Assembly (NCBI GenBank): GCA_903813345.2
Contig: CAIIXF020000007.1
Location: 9,615,730 to 9,679,729, forward strand
From: Owenia fusiformis
Lineage: Eukaryota > Annelida > Polychaeta > Sabellida > Oweniidae
Reading direction: 5' to 3'
Length of the DNA stretch: 64,000 bases
The notes below the pieces were generated by a model. That model was not told where the DNA came from. It worked only from the letters and a program-made list of their open reading frames with translations, and ran no database searches. Both the position numbers and the translations under genes were made by a program. Of the stretch, positions 1-10,778 are shown piece by piece (the stretch's first letter is position 1; every line of letters starts with the position of its first letter).

Positions 1-552
1 GTCCTAAGCTATCATTAACCAACCTATCGTGTCTTTTTATGAAATTTAACAATTTCGAAACAAAAATGATTTGTTATCGTCATAGCCTACTGAATACTGA
101 ACACGATATAATGTTACATGCGTTCTCTTATCGGGATTAAAAGTGACTTACCATTTCAGTACAACATTAGAAAGCTTTTTTGTCATATCAAATGTAGTTT
201 TTACCAGTTGACATTTAACAACTGAGAAATCAAACATAACGTTACGACGTCAACATCGACGATGTTTGTGTGTTTTTGTTATTGCGTTTCATATGAATGA
301 ACTTAATGCAATGTTACGTGCGTTTTTTCCAAAGTGACTAACCAGGATGAAATTGGTCTTCTAACAACTGAAACATCACTTAAAAATATGACATTACACA
401 CCACGACGATGTAACGTTTTCATCGTGATTTGAAATGATTAATTATACGTTTTTAAATTACGACCTAGTAAAGGTACTATAGTCATTGGATTCCCAGTTT
501 TAGTTTTACTTCTAATTTTGCATTTTTTCATCTTTATGTAAAACACCGTCAG

Positions 553-605
553 CCGACCACCGACCACATGCACCCAACTGTGGAGAGTGACTGGTCGGTG
601 GTCGG
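553..605. repeat. Inverted repeat (14-bp perfect arms)
   Basis: CCGACCACCGACCA at 553-566 and its reverse complement TGGTCGGTGGTCGG at 592-605, loop of 25 bases; outer bases AACACCG/GTGTTT partly continue the stem. The arm sequence resembles the CCGNNCGCCAACC repeats of the hairpin family at 17900. Confidence 0.75.
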
Positions 606-961
606 TGTTTTTCGTAAACCCTTTTTTCGGTCCCATTTTTCTTCCCATTGACTCCCATGTTAAAAAAAACTTGAAATGTGAGCACCTCCCAATTTGAACA
701 GTCATATTTGAAAAAAAGATTCACCCGTCTAATCTGAACACTTTTCGTAAAATTTCAATCAAAATTGCTCAAATATTGTCATCATATTGATGACTGACTT
801 CACAAGGATGGATTAATGTATTTATTATGCAACGATAAAAATTACCCTTTACAATTTTATTAAACAGTTCTGAAAAAATGATATGAGAGTATATTGAAAC
901 AACAAGGGTCGAACAAGTTAATTCAATTCACTTATATGTGTTCAAAATTGTGTAATACATC

Positions 962-1130
962 TGCCATTATTATGTCACCACCTCTATTATGTCACCACCA
1001 GGAAGTGGTGACATATTCTTATTGTTTCTAACTTTTTTGTGGACGATGTTTAGTTGTTGGTGTTCAGCAGTTGGTGTTTGGCGGTTGGCATCTGTAACAA
1101 ATGGCAGGTGCTGACATTTTGCATGTTAAT
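962..1130 (-). repeat. ATGTCACCAC-hairpin family, copy 1
   Basis: ATGTCACCAC occurs twice (973 and 990), followed by GTGGTGACAT (1003-1012), forming a hairpin. Then, in reverse orientation, come the TTTTTTGTGG stretch, GTTGGTGTTTGGCGG repeats and the CTGTAACAAATGGCAGG segment shared with 2178-2275 and 48500-48610. Confidence 0.65.
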
Positions 1131-1249
1131 GCCTTGTATATGTTTGCTGTAAGCATGAACCTTACAGTTAGTTTCTTTGTTCATTCATGCATATCATTTA
1201 TATCAAAGTAGCTATCATCTCATCAAATGTTATTGCTATCATATAATTT

Positions 1250-1468
1250 ATTGATGATTGTATTATATATATGTAGTCGTTTATAGTTCATAATTCTACA
1301 GTATAAAGATATTGCATTAGCGATTTTTTATTTTGATCTTGTGATCTTTCAATATGAAATTATTGATGATTGTATTATATATGTATATACTATGTAGTCA
1401 ATCATAGTTTGTGATTCTACTGTATAATGATATTGTATTAGCGATTTTTGATTGTGATCTTGTGATCG
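1250..1468 (+). repeat. Two-copy 112-bp tandem duplication
   Basis: TTGATGATTGTATTATATAT at 1251 recurs at 1363, each followed by ATTCTAC-TGTATAA, AGCGATTTTT and GATCTTGTGATC. The copies are diverged, so the duplication is not recent. Confidence 0.8.
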
Positions 1469-1535
1469 TGCAACATACATTGTGATTGGTGTTTTTATTT
1501 ATTTGCTATGTTGTCATTATTGTTTTAGTTGACAG

Positions 1536-1626
1536 CATTATTAGATGTGATGTCATCAGCAGTCGTGTTGTGGAGATATTATGGTGGAGCCGAAAAGGCC
1601 CTTTACTCTCCAAAGAGAGAATTTAT
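1536..1626 (+). CDS. TMEM163: TMEM163-like exon a (metal-site helix)
   Basis: Reads (G)CA TTA TTA GAT GTG, giving ALLDVMSSAVVLWRY and then GGAEKALYSPKREF. The donor is GTAAGT after AT. Vertebrate TMEM163 has FDAILDVLSSAIVLWRY here; the two Asp are the known zinc-site residues. Two acceptors are possible: TTTTAG (exon from 1529, giving LTALLDV and losing the first Asp) or GACAG (exon from 1536). The second lets the previous exon supply the conserved Asp, so it is preferred. Confidence 0.8.
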
Positions 1627-4600
1627 GTAAGTGAATTGTCGAACTTGGTGTATGCAAATATGAGGCCTAGGCCCTAGGCCATGCAAAATATGACTTAATT
1701 TGGTCTTACCCTCAATACAACCATACCAGTATATTGTTGTTGAATATTGTGAGACTTGTTGAAGTTATGGAATATGTTCTTATGATAGCAATGTACGTAA
1801 TTAACCTGGAAGATAGACCCAGAAACCCCTCCTTGAAGGAGTCCTGTGTTCTTTTATGTGCACTTATACATAGACATACAAGTACACACCACAGCCTTTT
1901 GTACGAGTTGCAGACCACTCAGTCAAACACCTTGAAGTACTTCACGCAAACATCTTTTCTTTCTAGTATATTGAGTATTCAGTTAACATGTATAACAAAA
2001 GGAAATATTTTACTATTCCTGTTTCTTTTCCAGAGCTTGCATTGTCCTAGGAGTCCTCTTTATAGTCAGTTCATTTACCATTACTACAAAGTCTGTTATT
2101 TCATTGGCCAATATTTCTGTTCCAAGTAAGGTAAGGCACATATTTTGATTTGCAATAAACACTTAGTAACCTCTGGTTTATCATGTCACCATCACAATAT
2201 CGTTATAGTCTCCAACTTTTTTGTGGAGGTTGGTGTTTGGCATCTGTAACAAATGGCAGGCTGTGACATTTATGATGGAGCACTTCTATGATCAACACCA
2301 TGTGCATATGTATTGTTATGCTAATACACATCAATATACAGGGTGTCCGTAAATCTCTTCAATTACAATACAATGTCTGTGAAAAGTGTAAGAGACTTTA
2401 AGGACATCATGTACAGTATATCAATATAACTTGATGATTTTAAAATATAATATTAATATCTTTTGATATGAATGGTCACCAACAAACAGGTTGATAAAAA
2501 CTATATTTTGATTTTTTCTTTGCTTCAGAATCCATCAGTATATCAGCTGGCCCTGATAAATGGGATTCTCTGCAGTATTCTTGCAATAGTTAAGTTCATC
2601 CTGGGGATTAAACTAGAGAGCAAAGCGCTTACAACTGATGGTAAGCAAGAATGTAAAATCCCTTGACAATCATCCTAAAAAACAATGTAACATGTCTTAA
2701 AGTGGAAGACCTCCATACATGGAACACTTTTCAAAGTGTGATTACCCATTCACTAAATATAACATGGACCTGTGCAAATGGAACACCTCCAAGGTGAAAC
2801 ACTATTTTCAGGTTTTGAAAATGTCAAAGAAGATGCTAAATAACCATAAATTCCAAATAATAATCTAGTGATAAGATATCAGAGTTTTTATACACTACAG
2901 TGTATATATATTTACCATTTATGCAAAATGTTATGTTGTCTTTCATGTTATCATTTGTAACAAGTTCAAATATTGGCCTTCCCGCTCCCATGACAAACAC
3001 ATTGCTATTAGAATATTTACCACACAGGATGTTACTTAAATTATGTAATTACTCACTTTCACATTTAACTTTGATAACACTACAGAGCTAAAAAAACAAC
3101 CACAAATATATTACAAATGGAAATGCTGGTTTGTATTTTAATGACTATGACAGACATTCATATGAATGATTTACAGACATATGTTGTGATATAGAGAAAT
3201 ACTCCAGTACTGGGACTGGATATATAGTTTTGCATTAAGCCTTATTTTTGGGATTCATTTATGTGCCCCCCAATTCAAGGCCATAAAAGTTAATAATCAG
3301 ATCAATTAGATCAGCATCAAAAATGTAGTGTCCAAACTTCTGTGTTTGCTCCCCTGCCCTATATATTATCTAAGATATCTGAGAGTAATCACACTGGATT
3401 ATGGCAAATGTAAATGAATATGATTGGCTCTGCACAGAGACTTGGGGTCATGATGATTAACAGAACTGAATTTTTGAAATTGTCACATTGTCTCTTGCAG
3501 CATTTAACTCTCTAGCAGGTGCTTTATCAGCATTTGCAATTTTTGTGACTTCTGTGACGTATGAAGAAAACAGTCGTGTCTGGTATCTGGACTCTGTAAT
3601 AGGCATATTTATTGCTGTTTTCCTGCTTATATATGGCACTAGGTAGGTATTACATATTTATGAACAGCACCATAACAGCAGCATAAAATTACTACTTTTT
3701 CATCATTAAGTCTATTCCTTTTAGTTGTATACCACATTGGCAGACATCACACACAGCCGTATGCCACATTGACAGACATCACACACAGCTGTATGCCACA
3801 TTGACAGACATCACACACAGTGTATACCACATTGACAGACATCACACACAGTGTATGCCACATTGACAGACATCACACACAACTGTATGTCACATTGACA
3901 GACATCACACACAGTGTATGCCACATTGACAGACATCACACACAGTGTATGCCACATTGGCAGACATCACACACAGTGTATACCACATTGACAAACATCA
4001 CACACAGTGTATGCCACATTGACAGACATCACACACAGTATATGCCACATTGACAGACATCACACACAGTGTATGCCACATTGACAGACATTACACACAG
4101 TGTATGCCACATTGACAGACATCACACACAGTGTATGCCACATTGACAGATATCACACACAGTGTATGCCACATTGTTAGACATCACACACAGTGTATGC
4201 CACATTGACAGACATCACACACTGTGTATGCCACATTGACAGATGTCGTATACAGCTGTATGCCACATTGACAGATGTCACACACAGCTGCATGCTTCAT
4301 TGTTAGACATCAAACACAAATATATGCTACAGTATTAGTTATTCAATTCTCCTTAGTTATTCAATTCTCCAGTTACACATTGTTGGGACATTGATGTATA
4401 TCTTGAATATGTATTGTAACAACCAGAGGCAATGCATTTGTAGAATTTTTTTAGACTTTTTTGTGACCATTTAATCATAAGCAAATAATTGATAGTTTGT
4501 GAACCACATTTCTCAATAATGCAATGTTAAAAATGAATGTTGCATAATTTCTTACCTGTCCGGGGTACTATGTACCAATCATGTATATTCTATTTTATAT

Positions 4601-4761
4601 ATATTTATTATTTACACTGCCCTCAAAACATTTGGTAACAAACAGTCCCCTGTACATTCACTGTATTTGTTTCTGATTTCAGGTTATTATGGGAACAAGA
4701 GAAGATAAATAACTACAGTACGTACTGTGGAACTAACTGTGCTTGCTGTAAACATAAGTAA
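1536..4761 (+). CDS. TMEM163: TMEM163-like zinc transporter, 3' five exons (gene truncated by window edge)
   Basis: Join of 1536-1626, 2034-2130, 2529-2640, 3501-3642 and 4683-4761; all splice phases agree and about 170 residues result. Recognised by similarity to vertebrate TMEM163, a membrane zinc-efflux protein of the cation diffusion facilitator type: LLDVMSSAVVLWRY, then EFIACIVLGVLFIVSS, INGILCSILAIVKFILG, DAFNSLAGALSAF and WYLDSVIGIFIAVFLLIYG. Four to five hydrophobic helices are visible. The helix before DVMSS and the cytoplasmic N-terminus are missing and should lie to the left of base 1. The C-terminus differs from vertebrates: after the last helix comes a short tail with five cysteines (YCGTNCACCKHK). 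The gene is convergent with the LARP4-type gene. Family assignment is firm; orthology versus paralogy within the family is inferred. Confidence 0.88.
2034..2130 (+). CDS. TMEM163: TMEM163-like exon b
   Basis: Acceptor TTTTCCAG. The first base completes the Ile codon begun in the previous exon, giving EFIACIVLGVLFIVSS, which matches the YIACVILGVIFLLSS segment of vertebrate TMEM163. It continues through a loop ending in PSK. The donor GTAAGG lies directly after AAG; a second GTAAGG-like donor five bases upstream is less likely because it breaks the phase to the next exon. Confidence 0.85.
2176..2275 (-). repeat. ATGTCACCAC-hairpin family, copy 2 (in intron)
   Basis: ATGTCACCATCACAATATCG then CCAACTTTTTTGTGGAGG, TTGGTGTTTGGCATCTG and AACAAATGGCAGG. 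Same order as copy 1; the hairpin partner arm is decayed. Confidence 0.6.
2340..2400. other. Possible transposon end (AGGGTGTCCG)
   Basis: ACAGGGTGTCCGTAAATC resembles a DNA-transposon terminus, but no matching inverted end was found nearby. Confidence 0.2.
2529..2640 (+). CDS. TMEM163: TMEM163-like exon c
   Basis: Acceptor TGCTTCAG, phase 0. Encodes NPSVYQLALINGILCSIL followed by AIVKFILGIKLESKALTTDG. The GILCSILAxxKFxLG and ALxTDG blocks are near-identical to vertebrate TMEM163. Donor GTAAGC after the first base of the next codon. Confidence 0.9.
3501..3642 (+). CDS. TMEM163: TMEM163-like exon d (last two helices)
   Basis: Acceptor TCTCTTGCAG. The split codon G|CA gives Ala, then FNSLAGALSAFAIFVTSVTY, EENSRVWYLDSVIG and IFIAVFLLIYGT. 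DAFNSL corresponds to DGFNSL and WYLDSVIGIFI to WYLDGSIGVLI of vertebrate TMEM163. Donor GTAGGT after AG. Confidence 0.9.
3727..4318 (+). repeat. 31-bp minisatellite in TMEM163-like intron
   Basis: About 19 tandem units of 31-32 bp built on GCCACATTGACAGACATCAC followed by ACACAGTGTAT. Starts about 85 bp after the exon d donor. Units differ by single substitutions; the last three are the most diverged. Confidence 0.95.
4683..4761 (+). CDS. TMEM163: TMEM163-like terminal exon with Cys-rich tail
   Basis: Acceptor TGATTTCAG. AG|G gives Arg, then LLWEQEKINNYSTY and CGTNCACCKHK followed by TAA at 4759-4761. The first residues match the KLLIDM start of the vertebrate tail in position only. The CxxxCxCC cluster has no counterpart I know in vertebrate TMEM163. 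Phase continuity from the previous exon supports the call. Confidence 0.75.
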
Positions 4762-5930
4762 AACATTGCCAAAGCTGTCTCAATTTTTCAATGAAGGCAT
4801 TGTGTACTTCACAGAAGGCTTAATACCACTACCCCACTGAACATAGTTTGGAAAAGCTACCCACCAATGGCCACCATCCATCTGTCTGTCCATTCGTTCA
4901 TTCATCTGTCCATGCGATAACTCAAATACTGGTTGACAGATTGGGCTCAAAATTTAATGATTGAAGCTTTATGGGCATTGCACATCTGCTGAAGAATGAA
5001 TTGCCAATATTGCCACTCAGTTTAAAATGGCTGCCATTTGTAGTGAATATGTAGCCTTTGATAACTCAAATACCAGCTGATGCATTTGGTTTAGATTTTG
5101 ATGCCTCAGGAACATGGAACCTCTGCTTAAGAACTTTTCAGATCACTCTGGCCACTATTTTTCATGAAAAATGTAGTTTTTGATAGTTGGTTATCGAATT
5201 TGGTCAAGATTTTAAAGCCAAATTCATATCGCCAGAGGACTTCTTTCCGAGAAGAAATTTCCCAATATGGCCGCTCACTTCAATATGGCTGCCATGAGCT
5301 CTGCTTTAGATGCCTTTTTCAGAAGAAATATAATTCCTAATTACTCAGATACCAGTTTTCTGGCATGTCAAATCATGTTTGTAGACTTTGCCAATAGGAG
5401 GCAATACTAATACACAGGGAGATATGCCGAGTACCAAATTAGTACTAAATTAGCACTCGTGACATGAGTGCACTTTTGCCAGAGTGCTAATTTATTACTA
5501 CTTGAGTGCTATTTTAGTACTAATTATGTGAAAAATAAGGGTTTATTTCAGTACCATTTTAGTAACAATATTTTAAGTAATAATTTAGTACTAATTGAGT
5601 GCTATTTTAGTACTAAAAAATTGCAAATAAATATATTGTGCATGGGTTGATCAATAAGTTCTCAGACTGGATCTATTTCCCATTGCGATTTTATGAACAC
5701 AAAATCATTAAAATTTTAACAGAATTTATGTTCTACAAAATACCAGGTTAAAAGTAGAGCACACAACTTGTATGTTATACCCTATTTGTATGTTTTATCC
5801 CATTTGTGTGTTGTACCCCATTTAGCATGCAAAGTTGTACCTGGGGGCCTATTTATTGATCACCCCTTGTACATAATCTCAGTGAAAATTCTTATTTGGT
5901 GATGGTTTTTAAACTTGTAAGTTAAGCTCA
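4762..5930. other. Intergenic; diverged dispersed repeat
   Basis: After the TMEM163 stop comes DNA of the style found at 21600-21740 and 23250-24571: CTGTCTGTCCATTCG, GATAACTCAAATAC and blocks with AAAATGGCTGCCATTTG (about 4850-5330). From 5440 to 5640 is a low-complexity run of TAGTACTAATT/GAGTGCTA motifs. No gene seen. Confidence 0.5.
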
Positions 5931-5957
5931 CTGGGTATAACTGACAGTTATACCCAG
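5931..5957. repeat. 27-bp perfect palindrome
   Basis: CTGGGTATAACTG, one A, then CAGTTATACCCAG: 13-bp perfect arms separated by a single base. Confidence 0.9.
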
Positions 5958-5992
5958 TATTAATTTATTTAAGTATATTGGATTCAAGCTTA

Positions 5993-6102
5993 TGCCTGGG
6001 TCACATTTGCTCCAATTCATCGACTGGCTTGAACTAAATACAATTTTGAACAAAATACTCAATCGGCCAGGCAGCGGCCAATGAGCAAATGTGACCCAGG
6101 CA
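5993..6102. mobile_element. 110-bp MITE with TTA target duplication
   Basis: TGCCTGGGTCACATTTGCTC at the left end is the exact complement of GAGCAAATGTGACCCAGGCA at the right end (20-bp perfect TIR). TTA flanks both sides (5990-5992 and 6103-6105). A 3-bp TTA duplication is typical of PIF/Harbinger elements; superfamily is inferred from that alone. Confidence 0.75.
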
Positions 6103-6289
6103 TTAATGGAAACATATGAGAAAAATAATATTGTGCATGTGTACATGTATAGAGAAAAATAATGTTGTATACATGTAAAATAATTGGGTGGCTTTTAGAT
6201 GATGTTTGTTTTCACCATTCTTTCTCAAGGAGTAAGAAGGTTTATATATTGTCAAGCCAGTGGAGGGATAATTAGAAATGTCTTCCAAT

Positions 6290-6530
6290 TTACATTGTAT
6301 AATTTAATGTAAAGTAAATTAATGACAGAACAGAAATGGCTGGCATTTTTACATACGAAATATATAGCAAATATCATAAAATAACACACATAAGAAAGTC
6401 CACCATTTTTAAAATGGTTGCACACTAGCCAAGTTGTCATCAGAAGAAGTATGCTTTTAAGTAGCCACATATAAAATTTTTAAAAATCGCACACACATTC
6501 ATGTAAATGGTGGCCATTTTTTAAAATGTC
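6290..6530. repeat. Dispersed repeat related to 23250-23480
   Basis: GAACAGAAATGGCTGGCATTTT, AAAATGGTTGC, ACTAGCCAAGTTGTCATCAG and TTTTAAGTAGCCAC recur in the same order at 23265-23405; a more diverged copy is at 15880-16090. Confidence 0.7.
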
Positions 6531-7542
6531 ATAAGACAGTATGCAATCCTTACGAGTATTCACATATCAAATCATGTAATGTGATGAGTCTGACTCCCAG
6601 CATATAAGGAAATTCCTCATATTGGGGTGATTTTCATGAGCCCATTTTAGTCATATTTTGTGTGTTAATGTCTGGAATCTTATATTTTAATAAAATCAAA
6701 ACGAAATAAATATTTTGTTTTTATTTTGTTTTATATAAAGATGGCATCTGGTTTTATTAATGCTCCATATCTGCAAGTAAGACCATCAAATGAAAAAATA
6801 AATGGCTTCCAAGATCGATGTGATCCCAATTTTTAGTCCTAGGTCCTCATCTGCAAATCAAAAATAACTGCACAAAAAGCTAATATCAATGATCAGAAAT
6901 ATTTAATTGGTTATAAATTATTTTAAATTCTTAGATTCTGATAAAATATGGTCATTATAGGGTGTTTCAAAAGTAACAGGACTGGTGTTGGATTTCGTTA
7001 AATATGCCCCAATCGTCTTCAACATTTTACATAATGTACTTTCATGTATTATAACGAAAATGGCAAAGTTTTGACAAAAATTAAGAAATCTGGGTAGAGT
7101 GGTTGCTATGGTAACATGAAATCACAATATCCGGGGAAACATTCCACGCAGAAAGTTACAGACTTTGAGTACAAGAGTGGCACTCTGGATTCTTGACTGA
7201 AACGCAGTAAACCCATTTGAGGACATGTCACACGGGGTCAATTGGACAATTTGGAGAAGGTCATTCTCATCTATAAAGGTCTTATCACGCTGATTAACAT
7301 TCTGTTCATTATATAAGTGAACATTAGATATTGCATGATCAGAAGAGTAAGGATAATGGTCTTAGACCTCAAGACCTAACTCCTGCATAGCTGCATCAAC
7401 CTTGTAACCAGTTAGTTCATCTGAATCAAGAAAATAGTTTTCATTTTTTGTTACATAAAATAACTTAATAGGCCGATGTTCACATGAGTATGCTATTTGG
7501 CAGGGTAAATGTGTAAGCCCAAAGGAAACATCTATGTGTAAG

Positions 7543-8607
7543 TTAAAGGGGTATTCCTTGCCAGACCATCTCTCTCCTAATATGGTAGCTATAACCATAT
7601 ACATACTTTGCAAGTTTATCAAAAAACAGAAAAATGTTTTGAAATGGTCAATATTGATCACTTAAAAATGTAGTGCTCAATTCCAGTAGGCTGCCATCTT
7701 TTAAAATTTCACTCAGGAAGTGATGTCATCGACTCTCAATTTTGCATATAACATTAGGTGAGGAGCTATTAGAATTACTAAACCAGCTGAATATTTTTTC
7801 AATTTGGTCTATGATTAAAATCCTTTTGATGATCTCTTCTTTACTAAGTTGACAACTCCTGAAAATATTTTTACACAGAAGATAAGGGCTTCTTGTTTAG
7901 AAGTGATTTTGTACTTCTTTCATATAATGTAATAGACAATGTTATAACAGGTGAGAGTCGATGACATCACTTCCTGAAAGAAATCTGAAAAGATGGCAGC
8001 TTACTGGGAATGAGTACTACATTTTTAAATGATCAATATTGACCATAGTGGTGTCAATTAACCGCTTGAGCATTAACCGGTTAACCGGGGTTTTTTACCG
8101 GTTAAAGTCGGTTAACCGGCGGGAAATTTGAACTGATAATTTCAAATGAAATCTCCATCTTCGATCTTGAAAGTTGAAAAAAATTGGAAAAATGATATAT
8201 CGGCGTTTATTTTTTACGTTCGTCAAGCTTTACTCTATTCTATGTAAGTAAGCGCGGGAAAGCAATGTGGCAGGGATTAAAGTTGCTGATTGGATGTTTG
8301 TAAGGAATTATCGGACCTATCACATGTATGAGTAGCTCACAGGAAACTGACACCATAAAACCAAACGGATTAGCATGCAAAATAAGTGCGGGAAATAACA
8401 GAATTATACACGGTCAACTAACCGCCCATAGAAACACAGACCGGTCAAGGCATTATCGGCGGTTAACCGGTTAACCGGTTAATACTTGACAGCTCTAATT
8501 GACCATATGAAAACATTTTCCTGTGTTTTGCTAAACATGTAAAGTATATATATGATTGTAGCTACCATATCAGGAGAGAAATAGTCTGGCAAGGAATGTT
8601 CCTTTAA
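7543..8607. mobile_element. TTAA-flanked long-inverted-repeat element, split by hAT-type insertion
   Basis: TTAA (7543-7546) then AGGGGTATTCCTTGCCAGAC; the right end is GTCTGGCAAGGAATGTTCCT followed by TTAA (8604-8607). The arms continue over about 200 bp (GAAGTGATGTCATCGACTCT / AGAGTCGATGACATCACTTC). The TTAA target is typical of piggyBac-type elements. No transposase frame. A second copy lies at 50956-51564 with its interior inverted relative to this one. Bases 8046-8505 are a later insertion. Confidence 0.85.
8046..8497. mobile_element. hAT-type MITE nested in the TTAA element
   Basis: Ends TAGTGGTGTCAA and TTGACAGCTCTA are imperfect 12-bp inverted repeats of hAT type. A perfect 8-bp target duplication ATTGACCA flanks it (8038-8045, 8498-8505). 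Subterminal blocks of AACCGGTTAACCGG, self-complementary, occur near both ends (8074-8120 and 8458-8480). 452 bp, non-coding. The homologous uninterrupted site is at about 51455. Confidence 0.9.
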
Positions 8608-10660
8608 TCAGCATATTTTGGACGTTAGTGTGGATACAAGTGAAACAGCATATTTCCATATGTCAGAATATAATGAATTATAAATGATATGTGGTATTTT
8701 CCAAAAGTGGACAAAATCTAAAAACTACAGGGGTGCCCAATCACATCCTGACCCCTCATACAGAAGGTATGACAGTTTCATGAAACCTAGCACTTCTTCC
8801 CTTCCCTACCCTAGGTGGATAATAAAACAAAACACAAGACAGTTTTCCGATTCCATTTGACCAAAGTTGTATTATCTTTCTTATACTCTTAAGTATAAGA
8901 AATAAACAATGATTAGTGCATATATGTTACACCAATCAATCAAAACAATTTATTTAATTCAGCCCTTGTCCAATTTTCTACACAAGGACTACGATTATAT
9001 TATATTCTGTACAAACAGGCAGCAAACATTTCAAGAGACGCCAACATGGATGTAAAAAAAAACTTGTACTCTATTATGTTCAATTATCTAGGTTTAACAG
9101 TTTGTACTATAACTACAGGGGAAAAGAAACTGGATTATTTTTATCTGTTATCAATTATTTTACACTGACCATAATATTTTCATTATATTATTCCATTCTT
9201 GAAACACCCATCCATGTTGGTGCCTTGTGAACTCGTCAGTATATAAGGCCACAAATAGGTTAGTTCTTCAAACCATGTGCAACAATTTCACATTTCAATT
9301 TATACCTTGTGTGATTGTGATTTAAACATATTGAATGTAAACATGCTTGGAGAAATTCACTGAAAAGTTGCAAATCATCACACATCATCGGAGAAAACAT
9401 GAAATTATTCCACATGACTCGGGTAGTCACACAAAAATGATACTTTTTTTAATCATGGCCATATATATGCATCTCATAACAGAACTATGAACTTTGATCG
9501 TGGGATAAAGTGCTGACATCTATTAGAGCCCAATGAGACTAAAACTCCAGATTGCTCTTTGCAACCATGTATCACACTGAGGAACTTGTCATTTAATAGA
9601 ATAACAATTTTTTCATGACACACCTGTAACATGTGAATCCCCATATAGATACACGCTGTTATGCAGCTATGTATGCGTATTAGACAGCTATAGATATATA
9701 TACACTATAGGTGTTAATAATGTTGTACAACAACAACAAGTGTTATATAATCTCACAACATCTACCTTCCCCACAGGACAACAATAGGCGAGGGAATTCC
9801 CTATAACAACAAAGGGTTTCCCCTAAACAATAGGGTTTCCCCAGTCAAACAATGGAATTGCCATTATCACTTGGCAACAATGGTTTTGATATGAGATATT
9901 AGGCAATAAATATACAGTTTATATCGGAAACTTGTCAAAATCACAATGTAAACATATATCCTCTTTTTCTGTATTTGAACAAATATAGCATCTATTCTTG
10001 TCCTAGCAGATTCACAATGATATTCTGTCCAATTTTGAGATTAATAACTCACTCATGAGTACCAATTATTTCTAATATACACATAAGGAAGTTAATAATA
10101 ACCAATCAAGGACTATCACTTCACTAAGATTGCTTCAAGTTCCCATATGTTATTCATTATGGGCGAGTCAATGGTCTGTAGGCAACGCAAGCAACAAATC
10201 CCACGATCATGGCTCTCGATTATTAATACAGAAATATATATTGTCAACAATTTTTTTAATTACTGCTTGAATGAACAGATAACTTACATTAGTCTCACAA
10301 ATGTCCCCGCAATAAAACATCAACAATATAAGCGTCGTATTTGGTAGTTTTACAGTTTGGGGGACATTGTCCAGAAAACCCTGGTGATAATTTGCACATT
10401 TATCATTATTTCGTAAGATCAGACAATTTAACAAAATCGTGCACATAATTGTCCAATAAATGTTTTGTTAGATTAACATGGCAATCAATGGCAACACTGT
10501 GGAATTTTAAAAAGAAAAAGAACTATGAAATATTAAATAATTCTTGAAGTGAATTTTGTAGGAAAATATATGATAACATTAATAGATCTCCTAGACCGGA
10601 CTAGATCCAAACGAAGGCACACCACTGTGCAGTATACTTTATGAAATTCGAGTGCAGTCA
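8608..10660. other. Intergenic, no gene seen
   Basis: A+T-rich unique-looking DNA. CCAACATGGATG at 9041 and its complement at 9209-9220 hint at a decayed small element. No exon-like segment on either strand. Confidence 0.5.
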
Positions 10661-10778
10661 AGTACAATACAGTACAGTACAGTATGATACGGTACAGTAC
10701 AGTACAGTACAGTACAGTACAGTACAGTACCGCACAGTACACTACAGGACAGTGCAGGTACAATTCATAACAGTACAG
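10661..10778. repeat. (AGTAC)n microsatellite
   Basis: Pentanucleotide CAGTA repeats, nearly perfect at 10690-10740 and interrupted towards both ends. Related TGTACTG-type runs reappear near 11085-11110. Confidence 0.9.

Larger units (their letters stand above)
1..1535. other. Intron upstream of first visible TMEM163-like exon
   Basis: No exon for the missing first helix is seen. It contains a hairpin (553-605), a copy of the ATGTCACCAC-hairpin family (962-1130) and a 112-bp tandem duplication (1250-1468). Confidence 0.6.

Noticed and set aside
1734-2129. 131-codon open frame on the + strand
   Set aside because: Covers intron plus the TMEM163-like exon b in the wrong frame.
3727-4318. Regular 31-bp repeats as a possible CRISPR array or coding repeat
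   Set aside because: Head-to-tail units without spacers, inside an intron of the TMEM163-like gene.
6959-7010. AGGGTGTTTCAAAAGTAACAG as a transposon end, with TTGAAACACCC near 9199 as partner
   Set aside because: Only about 10 bp match, no target duplication, and unrelated elements lie between them.
7362-7661. 99-codon - strand frame containing PFNLHIDVSFGLTHLPC
   Set aside because: Overlaps the left arm of the TTAA element and its flank; codon use is A+T-driven and no family is recognised.
9041-9220. CCAACATGGATG inverted pair as a MITE
   Set aside because: 12-bp arms without a target duplication or further similarity; could be chance.
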